64,000 nt of DNA, from contig CAWIIF010000015.1 in the NCBI GenBank assembly GCA_963836015.1, forward strand, positions 682,001 through 746,000. The letters run 5' to 3'. The notes beneath the pieces are model-generated. The model was not told the DNA's origin. It worked only from the letters and a program-made list of their open reading frames with translations, and did not search any database. A program made the position numbers and the translations under genes. Positions 1-11,201 of this stretch are shown here, in pieces (within the stretch, counting starts at the first letter, position 1; each line of letters opens with the position of its first letter). The stretch comes from CAWCDJ01 sp963836015. GTDB lineage: Bacteria; Acidobacteriota; Terriglobia; Bryobacterales; Bryobacteraceae.

Positions 1-1187
1 AAAATATGCGGGGCGGCATCCGCCGGGATGCCCGGGCCGGTATCGGAAATCCGCAGCCGCACACCGTGCTCTTCGGCTTCGAGCGCGGCCGCCACGGTTC
101 CCCCCGCGTGGGTGTAGCGGATGGCGTTGTCCAGCAGGTTCAGCACCAGGCGGCGCAGCAGCTGCTCGTCACCGCGGAAGGGAGTGTCGACTTCGCCCGC
201 GCAGTCCAGACGGATGCTGCGGGCGGCCGCCAGGGGCGCCAGCGACCGGCAGCAATCGGCCAACAGCTCGTTGAAGTAGAACTCCACAACCTGCAGCTTA
301 ACTCGTCCGGCATCGGCCCGCGCGAGATTGAGCAGATCGTCCACCAGGCTCGAAAGCCGGCGTGATTCGTCGAGCACGATGGCCAGCGCGTCGCGGTACT
401 CTGCGGCGCTGCGTTCCTGGGAGAGGGCCACATCGGCCTCGCCTCGAATCACCGAGAGCGGTGTGCGCAGCTCGTGCGAGGCGTCGGCGACGAAGCGGCG
501 CATGCCTTCGAACGACTGGTCGAGCCTCGAAAGCAGCTCGTTGAACGAGGCCGCCAGCAGTTGCAGCTCTTCGGCCGCGTTGCCGATTTCCAGGCGGCGG
601 TGCAGGCTGCTGCCGCTGATCTGCCGCGCCTGTTCGGCCATCCACCGCAGCGGCGACATGCTGCGCGTGGCCAGCACATAGCCCCCCAGCCCGGCCAGCA
701 GCAGCATCACCGGCGCGCCGAACAGCAGCGCTTCACGCACCACGCGCAGGTTCGCCGCGATGGGCTCGAGCGAGCCGTAGGCTACGATCGCAAACGGGGC
801 CATGTGGTGCACGGCTACCCGCGCGCCGCGGGCGGAGATCACCGCATTCGAGGGCGTACGCTGCGCCAGATCCGCCAGCTCGGGAGCCGGAACCGTCCCG
901 CTGGCCGCCAGCATCCGGGATCCTTCGAAGATTGCGACGGGGGTTCCCTGCAACTGCATCTCGGAGACGGCCTCCGCCGAGGCCTTGCCGGTGTCACCCT
1001 GCATCTCCTCTAGCTCGTCGGCCAGTAATCCGGCGGTGACCTCGGCTTCCGACGTCAGGGCCTGGTCCAGCCGTGCCTGGAGCGAGCGCGCCAGCACTCC
1101 GTAAAGGAACAGGCTGAACACCAGGAACAGCACCGAGAAAAAGGCCACGTACCATACCGTGAGCCGCAGCCGCAGGCTCTTAATCAT
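1..1187 (-). CDS. Two-component sensor histidine kinase, 3' end cut by window edge
   Basis: Membrane sensor kinase, the likely partner of the response regulator just upstream. The minus-strand frame opens with MIKSLRLRLTVWYVAF, a hydrophobic first membrane segment. A periplasmic part, a second membrane segment and a HAMP linker follow. The H-box SHELRTPLSVIRGE lies near position 450, and the N-box LLDNAIRY with DTGPGI of the ATPase domain lies near positions 130-20. The frame is open to base 1, so the last ATP-lid (GLGL) motif is outside the window. About 395 residues are visible. Its ATG overlaps the regulator's stop (ATGATTAA), so the two genes are translationally coupled. The signal sensed is not evident. 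Confidence 0.9.
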   Translation of the reverse strand, partial: MIKSLRLRLTVWYVAFFSVLFLVFSLFLYGVLARSLQARLDQALTSEAEVTAGLLADELEEMQGDTGKASAEAVSEMQLQGTPVAIFEGSRMLAASGTVPAPELADLAQRTPSNAVISARGARVAVHHMAPFAIVAYGSLEPIAANLRVVREALLFGAPVMLLLAGLGGYVLATRSMSPLRWMAEQARQISGSSLHRRLEIGNAAEELQLLAASFNELLSRLDQSFEGMRRFVADASHELRTPLSVIRGEADVALSQERSAAEYRDALAIVLDESRRLSSLVDDLLNLARADAGRVKLQVVEFYFNELLADCCRSLAPLAAARSIRLDCAGEVDTPFRGDEQLLRRLVLNLLDNAIRYTHAGGTVAAALEAEEHGVRLRISDTGPGIPADAAPHI

Positions 1188-1869
1188 CGCCGGGCTCCGT
1201 GCCGGGCGTGAGGATGTAGCCCTCGCCCCGGCGCGTATGGATCAGCCTCCGGCTATACCCGGTGTCGAGCTTGGCGCGCAGCCGCTTCACGTACACGTCG
1301 ATCACGTTCGAGAACGGGTCGAAGCTTTCGTCCCACACGTGCTCCGCGATGGCTTCCCGGCCCACCACGCGGCCCGCGTTGAGTACCAGGAATTCGAGCA
1401 GGGCGTACTCTTTGGCGGTGAGGCTGACCGCGCGGCCGCCGCGTTCCACCGCATGGCTGGCCGTATTCAAAGTCAGGTCGGCCACGTGCGCCACCGCCGG
1501 GCGCAGTTCGGCCGAGCGCCGTCGCAGCGCGCGCAGGCGCGCCAGCAGCTCCTTGAAGTCGAACGGCTTGGTGAGGTAATCGTCGGCGCCCGAATCGAGG
1601 CCCTCCACCCGATCGTCTACCGCGTCCCGCGCGGTGAGCATCAGGATGGGGGCGCGAAAACCGGCGGCACGGAGCTCCCGGCACACCTGGTAGCCGTCTT
1701 TGACCGGCAGCATGAGGTCGAGGATGACCAGGTCGTACTCGTTGACCGAGGCCTGGTAGAGCGCCTGTTCGCCGTTGCCCGACACATCCACGGCATAGGC
1801 CTGCTCGCGCAATCCGCGAGCGATGAAGGCCGCCACCCGCGTGTCGTCTTCCACCAGCAGAATCCTCAC
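1180..1869 (-). CDS. OmpR/PhoB-family response regulator
   Basis: DNA-binding response regulator of 229 aa. The receiver domain (about 1-115) has the acidic pair EDD at the start, the phosphoacceptor Asp51 in VILDLMLP, and the Lys in LTKPFD. The C-terminal winged helix (about 130-225) has the family's typical LTAKEYALLEFL and VYVKRLRAKLD segments. The start is taken as GTG at 1869 (VRILLVEDD). No ATG lies close upstream in frame, although the frame stays open far upstream opposite the neighbouring glucosidase gene. It is coupled to the downstream kinase by an 8-bp overlap. Three 11-bp-spaced direct repeats just upstream are the arrangement expected for binding by this family, so autoregulation is likely. 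Confidence 0.93.
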   Translation of the reverse strand: MRILLVEDDTRVAAFIARGLREQAYAVDVSGNGEQALYQASVNEYDLVILDLMLPVKDGYQVCRELRAAGFRAPILMLTARDAVDDRVEGLDSGADDYLTKPFDFKELLARLRALRRRSAELRPAVAHVADLTLNTASHAVERGGRAVSLTAKEYALLEFLVLNAGRVVGREAIAEHVWDESFDPFSNVIDVYVKRLRAKLDTGYSRRLIHTRRGEGYILTPGTEPGDD

Positions 1870-1884
1870 CTTTACTCTATTGTG

Positions 1885-1912
1885 ATGAACTGAAGATGAA
1901 CGCACAATGAAC
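1885..1912. promoter_or_regulatory. Three ATGAAC direct repeats with 11-bp period (OmpR-type operator)
   Basis: ATGAAC occurs at 1885-1890, 1896-1901 and 1907-1912, exactly 11 bp apart. On the minus strand this reads GTTCAT-N5-GTTCAT-N5-GTTCAT. OmpR/PhoB regulators bind head-to-tail repeats with this pitch. The site lies between the divergent regulator (start 1869) and the glucosidase (start 1930), so it could control either or both. The assignment to this regulator is inference. Confidence 0.6.
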
Positions 1913-1929
1913 GGAGGGATGCGAGGGGC

Positions 1930-4569
<2,640 letters not shown>

Positions 4570-4621
4570 GGAAGCGGCTGGGTTGCTGGACCCACGGGAG
4601 CGCCGGAAGAGAGGTTGATAG

Positions 4622-4641
4622 GTGGCCTCCCGGCCTGTCCG
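4622..4641. repeat. Single copy of a GGCCTCCCGGCCTG element
   Basis: The 76-bp space between two convergent genes contains GGTGGCCTCCCGGCCTGTCC. The same core, GGCCTCCCGGCCTG, forms the long palindrome after rho at about 15807-15850. It looks like a half-copy of a dispersed palindromic (REP-like) element. No clear hairpin terminator is formed by this half alone. Confidence 0.45.
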
Positions 4642-4645
4642 TCCC

Positions 4646-7128
4646 CTATTTCCGCGTGACGATCCCGGTCCTCGCCGCTGTCAGTCCCTCCGATGAGGCC
4701 GCCAACTCGATGCGCCCCGCCTGGCCGGGCTTCGAGCGCACGATCGCCAGCGCCATCCCGCTGAACGCCTTCCGGTAATCCGCGTGGAAAGGCTCTACCG
4801 TCGCGGGGTTGCCGTTGTCCACCGCCTGGATGACGCCGGCGCCCGACACCTGGAATTTCACCAGGTTATCGGCGGCCGGACACAGGTTGCCGTCCTTGTC
4901 TTCCACCCGCACCGTGATGAAAGAAAGGTCGTCCCCGTCCGCGGCGATCTGCGTGCGGTCCGGCACCATGCTGAGTTTGGCCGGTGCCCCGGCGGTGCGC
5001 CTCTCATCCACGGCCACCTGTTGGCCGGCCGTGTAAGCCACCGCCTTCAGGGTGCCCGGCTCGAACGGCACCTGCCACTCCAGCCGGTACTTGCTGGCGA
5101 ATTTCCGGTCCTCGCTGATGTTGGGGCCGACCGGCAGTTCCACCGGCTCGGAGAAGCGTTTCTTGCGTCCCAACGATTTGCCGTTGAGGAACAGCTCCGC
5201 CTCTTCGCCGTTCGTATACACCATGACTGGGATCGGCTTCCCGGCCATGCTCTCCCAGTTCCAGTGGGGCAGCACGTGCACCATCGGCTTCTTCGACCAC
5301 ACGCTTTGATATAGGTAATAGCGGTCTTTGGGGAAGCCCGCCAGGTCCACCATTCCAAATAGGAACTGCGGGCGGGCCAGTCCGTCTTGACCGAGTCGGG
5401 GCGCCCGCCGAAGTACGGCGTGGGCTCGCCGATATAATCGAAGCCGGTCCACACGAATTCGCCGAGCACCTGCGGGAACCGGTCCTGCGCCGCGAATTCG
5501 GCGTCCGGCAGGTAAGCCCAGGGTGGCGCGATGATATCGTAGCTGGTCAGCTCGTGCGAGGGGTGTTTCTCGTACTTCTCGATAGGCAGGTGGTACACGC
5601 CCCGCGAGCTGACGCAGGAGCTGGTCTCGGATCCGTAAATGATCCAGTCGGGATGCTCCTTGAGAAGCTGCTCGTAGTGGAAAGGCTTGTAGTTGATGCC
5701 GGGGATGTCCACGTGGTCGGCCAGCTTGTTGCGGATAGCGGCGAAATCGTTGTTGAAAGCCGCGGTGGTGGGGCGCGTGGGATCTTCTTCGTGAAAGAGG
5801 TCCGTGAGCCGCTTGGCCACCTGCCACCCGTCGGCATGGTTCTGCTCGGGAATCTCGTTGCCGATGCTCCAGAGAATGATGCTCGGATGATTGCGGTCGC
5901 GCCGCACCATGTCGCGGACGTCGCGCTCCCACCACTCGTCGAAATACTTGCTGTAGCCGTTCGCGACCTTCGGAATGCGCCACATGTCGAAGGATTCGTC
6001 CATCACGAGCAGCCCGAGGCGGTCCGCGAACTCCAACAGCTCGGGCGAGGGCGGATTGTGGCTGGTGCGTATGGCGTTCACACCGCCGGCCTTCATGATC
6101 TCGAGTTGGCGCTCCGTGGCCCGGCGGTTGACGGCGGCGCCGAGCGCGCCGAGATCGCTGTGCAGGCACACGCCCTGCAGCTTCAGGCGGCGGCCGTTGA
6201 GCAGGAAGCCCTGCGCCTTATCGAACGCGATCGCGCGGATGCCGAAGGGCGTCGTGTAGCGGTCCGCCACGCGCTTTCCGTCCAGCACTTCGGTAACGAG
6301 CGTGTACAGGTGCGGGTGATCGACGTCCCAGCGCTGCGGCTGGTTGACCGTGAGGCTGGCCGCAATGGTCTGGGTGCCGTTGGCTGGGATTGCGGCGTCC
6401 GTGCCGTTGCTCGCCACGATTTTCCCGGAGGGGTCGAGCACCGTCGTCCGCAGCGTCACTTTGGCCGGCTGGCCGTTGCGGTTGCGGATCTCGACCTTCA
6501 CCGCGACGGTAGCCTGCGCGTCAGTGACCTGAGGCGTCGTGACGTAAGTCCCCCAGTGCGCCACGTGCACGGACCCGGTCGTCGTGAGCCACACGTTGCG
6601 ATAGATGCCGGCGCCGGGATACCAGCGCGAGGAGTGATCTTCGGGCGTCAGCCGCACGGCCAGAATATTGGGAGCGCCTCCGAACTTCAAGTGCGGCGTG
6701 AGGTCAAGCTCGAAGCTGCTATAGCCGTATGGGCGGCCGCCCAGTTCCTGGCCGTTGAGCCAGACCTTGGAGTTCGACATCGCGCCGTCGAACTCGATGC
6801 TGAAGTAGCGGCCCCGAGCGCTGGAGGGGAGCGTGAATGCCTTGCGATACCAGCCGGTCCCGGAGATGGGCAGCGCGCCGGTGTGCGGATTGAGCTTGGG
6901 GTCGAAGGGCCCCTCGATGGCCCAGTCGTGCGGCAGTCGGACATCCCGCCACTTGGAATCGTCGAAGGCCGCCTGCTCGGCGCCGCCGGCTTCTCCCTTG
7001 AAGAAGCGCCATCCGTCGTTGAAGGGCTGGCGGCGCTCCCCGTCGGCCGGTGCGGCCGCAGGCAACAGTCTGATAGGAAGAAGCGCGCTGAGGCCGGAAA
7101 TCAGAATCCCGCGGCGGGTACTCTCCAT
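4646..7128 (-). CDS. GH2 beta-galactosidase, exported, with a one-base frameshift
   Basis: Glycoside hydrolase family 2 enzyme, probably a beta-galactosidase, predicted length 827 aa once one base is restored. The N-terminus MESTRRGILISGL looks like a Tat-type signal. Next come the sugar-binding jelly roll (WYRKAFTLP, RPYGYSSFELDLT), immunoglobulin-like domains and the TIM barrel. The barrel has acid/base Glu of WSIGNEIPEQ (about residue 424) and the nucleophile of LGEFVWTGFDYIGEP (about 557). Translation then leaves frame after TDWPARSSY. The other frame continues with FGMVDLAGFPKDRYYLYQ and the C-terminal Ig-like domains. A single missing base in the AAA run at 5357-5359 explains this. The start is preceded by AAGGAG. 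It may be a true pseudogene or an assembly indel. Confidence 0.88.
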
Positions 7129-7256
7129 GGTATTCGCTCCTTGGCGAAACCATATGTTAATCGGGTTTCACCCAGCGAGGGCATGGCGGACGGCACACAA
7201 TTCCCGCTCCTGTCCGGTTCCGGCTACGCCGGGTCAGGAAGCGGGCTGGCGCCGCG

Positions 7257-7604
7257 TTACAGGCAGACGCGCGCGTCTGAGGTGGCCAGGTTTCCGGCCA
7301 GGTAGCTTGCGAGCGCGTCCTGGATGCTCATGGGAGCGGCCAGTACCAGGCTCTCGGTGCCGCGCGCGGAGAGCAGGCTCTCGGCGCTTTCACTGATTCC
7401 CCCGCAGATCAGGTCGCGGCAGCCGGCCAACAGTTCCTTGAAGGATCTGTGGCTGCCGCTCTGACCTGTACCACGGTCACGGAGGGTAGAGGAAACGACG
7501 CGGCCGTCCTCGACTTCTATCACGAGGAACGACGCGGAGCGCGCCAGATGGGCGGCTACGGAAGTGCCGTCAGAGGTTGCGATGGCAAGGCGAACGGATT
7601 TCAT
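7257..7604 (-). CDS. NifX/NifB C-terminal-like (dinitrogenase Fe-Mo cofactor family) small protein
   Basis: Protein of 115 aa with the fold pattern of the NifX/NafY family (MKSVRLAIATSDG, then HLARSASFLVIEVEDG, then CRDLICGGISESAESLL). Members outside nitrogen fixation are small cytoplasmic proteins of uncertain role, sometimes linked to metal or cofactor handling. There are no nif genes nearby, so nitrogenase maturation is unlikely. The stop of the M50 protease gene lies 18 bp upstream on the same strand, so the three genes 8329 to 7257 may be one transcript. About 130 bp between this gene and the GH2 start hold nothing recognised except the GH2 ribosome site. Confidence 0.7.
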   Translation of the reverse strand: MKSVRLAIATSDGTSVAAHLARSASFLVIEVEDGRVVSSTLRDRGTGQSGSHRSFKELLAGCRDLICGGISESAESLLSARGTESLVLAAPMSIQDALASYLAGNLATSDARVCL

Positions 7605-7622
7605 GGTCCCCTTTACCTTAAC

Positions 7623-8240
7623 TCATCGCAGCATGTGAAAGATGGCGAGGGCTCCCGCGTCGCTCCAGGAATTGAGCCAGTAGCCCAGCCGCGTGCTCAC
7701 CATCGCCACGATCAGGAGCATGAATCCGAAGCGCGCCAGCTCCATGTAAACAATCATCGGAACCCGTGCCGCCAGCAGTAGTTTCGACCCGTCGAGCGGC
7801 GGCACCGGGAGAAAGTTGAACAGTGCCAGGTAAAGGCTCAGGCGCACGCCCTGGATGGCGAACGCCGCGAGCGAGGGCAGCGTATGCAGGGTGGCCACCG
7901 CCACCACCCCCAGAATCACCGCCATCACCACATTGCTCGCCGGTCCGGCCAGCGCCACCACGGCCAGGCCGTTCAAGCCCCCGCGCAGCCTGGCGGTTTC
8001 GGTGCGGACCGGCTTGCCCCAGCCCAGAAAGCCGGCGCCCAGCAGGGAGGTGGCGAAGGGCAGGAGCGCGGTGCCGAGCCAGTCCACGTGCGCCAGCGGG
8101 TTCAATGTGACGCGGCCCTCGTTCCGCGGCGTCTCGTCGCCGAGCCGGGTGGCCACCCAGGCGTGGGCGAACTCGTGGGGCGCGGTGAGGATCCACAGCA
8201 GTAATACGTCCAGCAGGGCGGTTTGAAAATCCAGGTGCAT
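7623..8240 (-). CDS. Site-2-type M50 family membrane metalloprotease
   Basis: Multi-pass intramembrane zinc protease of 205 aa from ATG 8240. HEFAH at residues 22-26 in the first membrane helix supplies two zinc-binding His and the catalytic Glu. A later NPLAHVDWLGT segment and the NFLPVPPLDG motif (the third ligand Asp follows the PPL) are characteristic of the short M50 group without a PDZ domain. Substrate unknown. The start is chosen at ATG 8240 because the stop of a small upstream membrane ORF overlaps it (TGATG). A GTG at 8270 is an in-frame alternative. Confidence 0.85.
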   Translation of the reverse strand: MHLDFQTALLDVLLLWILTAPHEFAHAWVATRLGDETPRNEGRVTLNPLAHVDWLGTALLPFATSLLGAGFLGWGKPVRTETARLRGGLNGLAVVALAGPASNVVMAVILGVVAVATLHTLPSLAAFAIQGVRLSLYLALFNFLPVPPLDGSKLLLAARVPMIVYMELARFGFMLLIVAMVSTRLGYWLNSWSDAGALAIFHMLR

Positions 8241-8329
8241 CAGGTGTCTTTTCGTGCGACGAATGCCCACAGCGCCACGAGCAGCACCAGGGCCAGCAGG
8301 GCGAGCTTGGGCATGGCGGCTACGGCCAT
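8240..8329 (-). CDS. Small membrane protein, 29 aa, coupled to M50 protease
   Basis: A short ORF starts at ATG 8329 and encodes MAVAAMPKLALLALVLLV followed by ALWAFVARKDT: one hydrophobic helix with a charged C-terminal tail. Its TGA shares the A of the protease ATG (TGATG), the usual sign of translational coupling. A later ATG (sixth codon) would give 24 aa. There is no similarity evidence. It could be a leader or small partner of the protease, or a chance ORF. Confidence 0.4.
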   Translation of the reverse strand: MAVAAMPKLALLALVLLVALWAFVARKDT

Positions 8330-8384
8330 TGTACGTGGTATCATGAGATTTACACCATCACTTCTTTCCTGAGGTCAAATCCAC

Positions 8385-9647
8385 TTGGCTCTAGTAGAAG
8401 GTTGCAGGCACGCGCTGGAGCTTTCCATTCCCGTTGATGAGGTGGAGAGCGAAACCAGCCGGGTAACCGCCGAGATACAGAAACGCGCCAAACTCCCGGG
8501 CTTCCGCCCCGGCAAAGCCCCCGCTTCCCTGATTCGCAAACAGTTCGCCAGCGATATCCGGCAGCAGGTCCTGGAGAGCCTGATTCCCAGCTACCTGCAG
8601 AAGCAGATCGACGCGGAGAATCTCAGCGTGGTCGGCCGGCCTGATATTACCGACGTGCATTTTCACGATGGCGAGCCGCTGAGCTTCAAGGCCAAATTCG
8701 AAGTGGTTCCCCAGATTGAGCTGCAGGAATACCACGACGTGGAAGTGCCTTATCACGACCCCGAAGTCACCGATGAAGATGTGGACAAGCGCCTGGCCGA
8801 GCTCCGCGAAACCAAAGCCGACTATGTGAATGTCGATCCGCGGCCGGTGGCTGCGGGCGATCACGCGGTGGTGGCGCTCGAAAGCGTGGGGGGCGTGGAA
8901 GGCGATCCGGTCAAGCAGGACGAAACGGTGCTCGAGATCGGCGGCGGCGATACCTTCGAGGCTTTCACCGCCAACTTGCTCGGTCTCTCACCGGGAGATG
9001 AGAAGGAGTTCGAAGTCACCTATCCGGAAGATTATGGGGCCGCCCGGCTGGCCGGCAAGACCGTGAAGTTTCACGCCACGGTGAAGGGTATCCGCCGCAA
9101 GGAAATGCCCGAGCTGAACGATGAATTCGCCCAGGACCTGGGCGACTACCGCACCATGGATGAGCTGCGCGACGCCATCCGCAAAGGGCTTTTCGCCCAG
9201 CGGGAGTTCGAGGCGCAGCAGGAAGCCAAGAACCTGATCGTCGACAAGCTGGTGGACGTGCACGATTTCCCGGTTCCCGAGGTCTTCATAGACCGCCAGA
9301 TCCAAAACCGCGTGGAACAGAGCCTGCGGGCCATGGCCGCCGAAGGGGTCGATCCGCGCCAGCTCAAGCTGGACTGGAACAAGGTGAAAGAAAGCCAGCG
9401 CGACAAAGCGGTGCGCGAGGTCAAGGCCTCGATGCTGTTGTCGAGGATTGCCGAGCGCGAGGCCATCGGCGCTACGCGCGACGAGGTGGATAAAGAAGTC
9501 GAGCGCATTGCGCGACAAAACCGCGAGCCCGTAGCCGCGGTCCAGATGCGCTTCGAAAAAGACGGAACCCTGGGCCGGATTGCCAATCACATTCAGACGG
9601 AGAAAACTCTCAACTTCCTGTTCGAGCACGCCCGAAAAACCGCGTAG
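8385..9647 (+). CDS. tig: Trigger factor, ribosome-associated chaperone/PPIase
   Basis: Trigger factor of 420 aa. The N-terminal ribosome-binding domain (about 1-115) has the signature-like LPGFRPGKAP. The FKBP-type peptidyl-prolyl isomerase domain spans about 150-235 (AGDHAVVALESV and FEVTYPEDYGAARLAGKTVKFHA in pieces). The C-terminal helical chaperone arms follow and end with HIQTEKTLNFLFEHA. The start is TTG at 8385 (Leu-Ala-Leu-Val-Glu-Gly), with GAGG about 10 bases upstream. No ATG fits the family's N-terminus. It is followed directly by clpX rather than clpP. Confidence 0.95.
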   Translation: MALVEGCRHALELSIPVDEVESETSRVTAEIQKRAKLPGFRPGKAPASLIRKQFASDIRQQVLESLIPSYLQKQIDAENLSVVGRPDITDVHFHDGEPLSFKAKFEVVPQIELQEYHDVEVPYHDPEVTDEDVDKRLAELRETKADYVNVDPRPVAAGDHAVVALESVGGVEGDPVKQDETVLEIGGGDTFEAFTANLLGLSPGDEKEFEVTYPEDYGAARLAGKTVKFHATVKGIRRKEMPELNDEFAQDLGDYRTMDELRDAIRKGLFAQREFEAQQEAKNLIVDKLVDVHDFPVPEVFIDRQIQNRVEQSLRAMAAEGVDPRQLKLDWNKVKESQRDKAVREVKASMLLSRIAEREAIGATRDEVDKEVERIARQNREPVAAVQMRFEKDGTLGRIANHIQTEKTLNFLFEHARKTA

Positions 9648-9707
9648 GACCCGGGTTCCCCCGGTACCCAATGGGAAGGCAGGTACCGCCTGTCGAACCC
9701 CCAACCT

Positions 9708-9736
9708 TTGACTACATTGCTTAGGAAGTCTATTCA
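9708..9736 (+). promoter_or_regulatory. Possible promoter for clpX
   Basis: TTGACT (9708-9713), a 17-base spacer, then TATTCA (9731-9736), about 100 bases before the clpX start. The -35 box is good and the -10 box weak. The 191-bp tig-clpX gap contains no ORF resembling clpP. Confidence 0.35.
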
Positions 9737-9838
9737 GGTGATAATAGGAACGAAATCGAATGTTGGTCCCTACCCCGGAGGCAGCCGGGAAGTTGTATTT
9801 ACCCGGACGGAGCCTAAGGCGGAAGAGGAGTTAACTGC

Positions 9839-11107
9839 GTGAAGCGTGCCGGATCCGATGATGCTTTGCGGTGTTCGTTTTGTCATAAGAGCCAGGACGT
9901 AGTCGGAAAGCTCATCTCCTCGCCGAGCGACTATCCTCGAGCCTACATCTGTGACGAGTGCATCGCAGTATGCAACTCGATTCTGGAAGATGACAAGGTC
10001 GAGCCTCCCTCGGGAACTCCCAATAAAATCCCTAAACCATTGGAAGTTAAGGAGTTTCTTGACCAGTACGTGATCGGGCAGGAAGCCACCAAGAAGAAGC
10101 TGGCGGTCGCCGTTTACAACCACTGCAAGCGGATTCACATGAACCGCATGCGGAACAGCGAAGTGGAGCTGCAAAAGTCCAACATCCTGCTGATTGGCCC
10201 CACTGGGACCGGTAAGACGTTGATGGCACAGACTTTGGCGAAGATCCTCGACGTTCCGTTCGCAATTGTCGACGCCACCACCCTGACCGAAGCCGGCTAC
10301 GTGGGCGAGGATGTGGAAAACATCATCCTCAAACTGCTTCAGGCAGCCGATGGCGATGTCCAGAAGTGCCAGCAGGGCATCATTTATATCGACGAGATCG
10401 ATAAAATCTGCCGTAAAGACGAAAACCCGTCCATTACCCGGGATGTTTCTGGGGAGGGTGTGCAGCAGGCGCTCCTCAAGATTCTGGAAGGCACGGTGGC
10501 CAATGTTCCGCCTCAGGGAGGGCGGAAACACCCGCACCAGGAGTTTACTCCGGTCGATACGACCAACATCCTGTTCATCTGCGGGGGCGCGTTCGTCGGG
10601 CTCGAGAAGGTCATCGCGCGGCGCAGCGGCAAGAAGTCGATGGGCTTTTTGCAGGAAGAGGAAAAGGGCGGCAAGATCGCCGGTATCAGCGGACGCCGGG
10701 ATATCGACCTGCTTTCCCAGGTGCAGCCCCTCGACCTGATCAAGTTCGGCTTCATCCCCGAATTCATCGGCCGCCTGCCGGTTACGGCGGTGCTCGAAGA
10801 CCTGGACCGCTCGGCGTTGATCCAGATCCTGACGCGGCCGAAAAACGCCATTGTCAAGCAGTATCAGAAGCTGTTCGAATTCGAGAATGTACGGCTCAAG
10901 TTCAGCGACGACGCTCTCGAGGCGATCGCCGACCTGGCCATGGAGCGCAAGGTGGGGGCGCGCGGGCTGCGCATGATTCTCGAAGACCTGATGCTCGATC
11001 TGATGTATTACCTGCCTTCCTACAAGAAGGTCCGGGAGTTCCAGGTCACCAAAGAAATGGTGCTGGCACAGAAAATCAGTCTTACAATATTAGAAAAGGC
11101 CGGTTAG
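9839..11107 (+). CDS. clpX: ATP-dependent Clp protease ATP-binding subunit ClpX
   Basis: AAA+ unfoldase of 422 aa that feeds substrates to ClpP. The N-terminal zinc-binding domain has CSFCHKS and CDECIAVC. The Walker A motif is GPTGTGKT, followed by the pore-loop GYVGEDVE and the Walker B IIYIDEIDK. The sensor/box segment is FGFIPEFIGRLPV. The ClpP-docking loop is present as KSMGFLQ where E. coli has IGF, so interaction with a ClpP encoded elsewhere is expected. The start is GTG at 9839, preceded by a strong GAGGAG. lon lies 94 bp downstream in the same direction. Confidence 0.97.
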   Translation: MKRAGSDDALRCSFCHKSQDVVGKLISSPSDYPRAYICDECIAVCNSILEDDKVEPPSGTPNKIPKPLEVKEFLDQYVIGQEATKKKLAVAVYNHCKRIHMNRMRNSEVELQKSNILLIGPTGTGKTLMAQTLAKILDVPFAIVDATTLTEAGYVGEDVENIILKLLQAADGDVQKCQQGIIYIDEIDKICRKDENPSITRDVSGEGVQQALLKILEGTVANVPPQGGRKHPHQEFTPVDTTNILFICGGAFVGLEKVIARRSGKKSMGFLQEEEKGGKIAGISGRRDIDLLSQVQPLDLIKFGFIPEFIGRLPVTAVLEDLDRSALIQILTRPKNAIVKQYQKLFEFENVRLKFSDDALEAIADLAMERKVGARGLRMILEDLMLDLMYYLPSYKKVREFQVTKEMVLAQKISLTILEKAG

Positions 11108-11201
11108 CCTCCCGACCGGAGTCGAGGGCGAACCGCCGGTCTTCCGCGAACAACCGCGCACTTGGGGACCAGGGGCTACAGAGTCTGCCCTGGGGAGAAC
11201 A

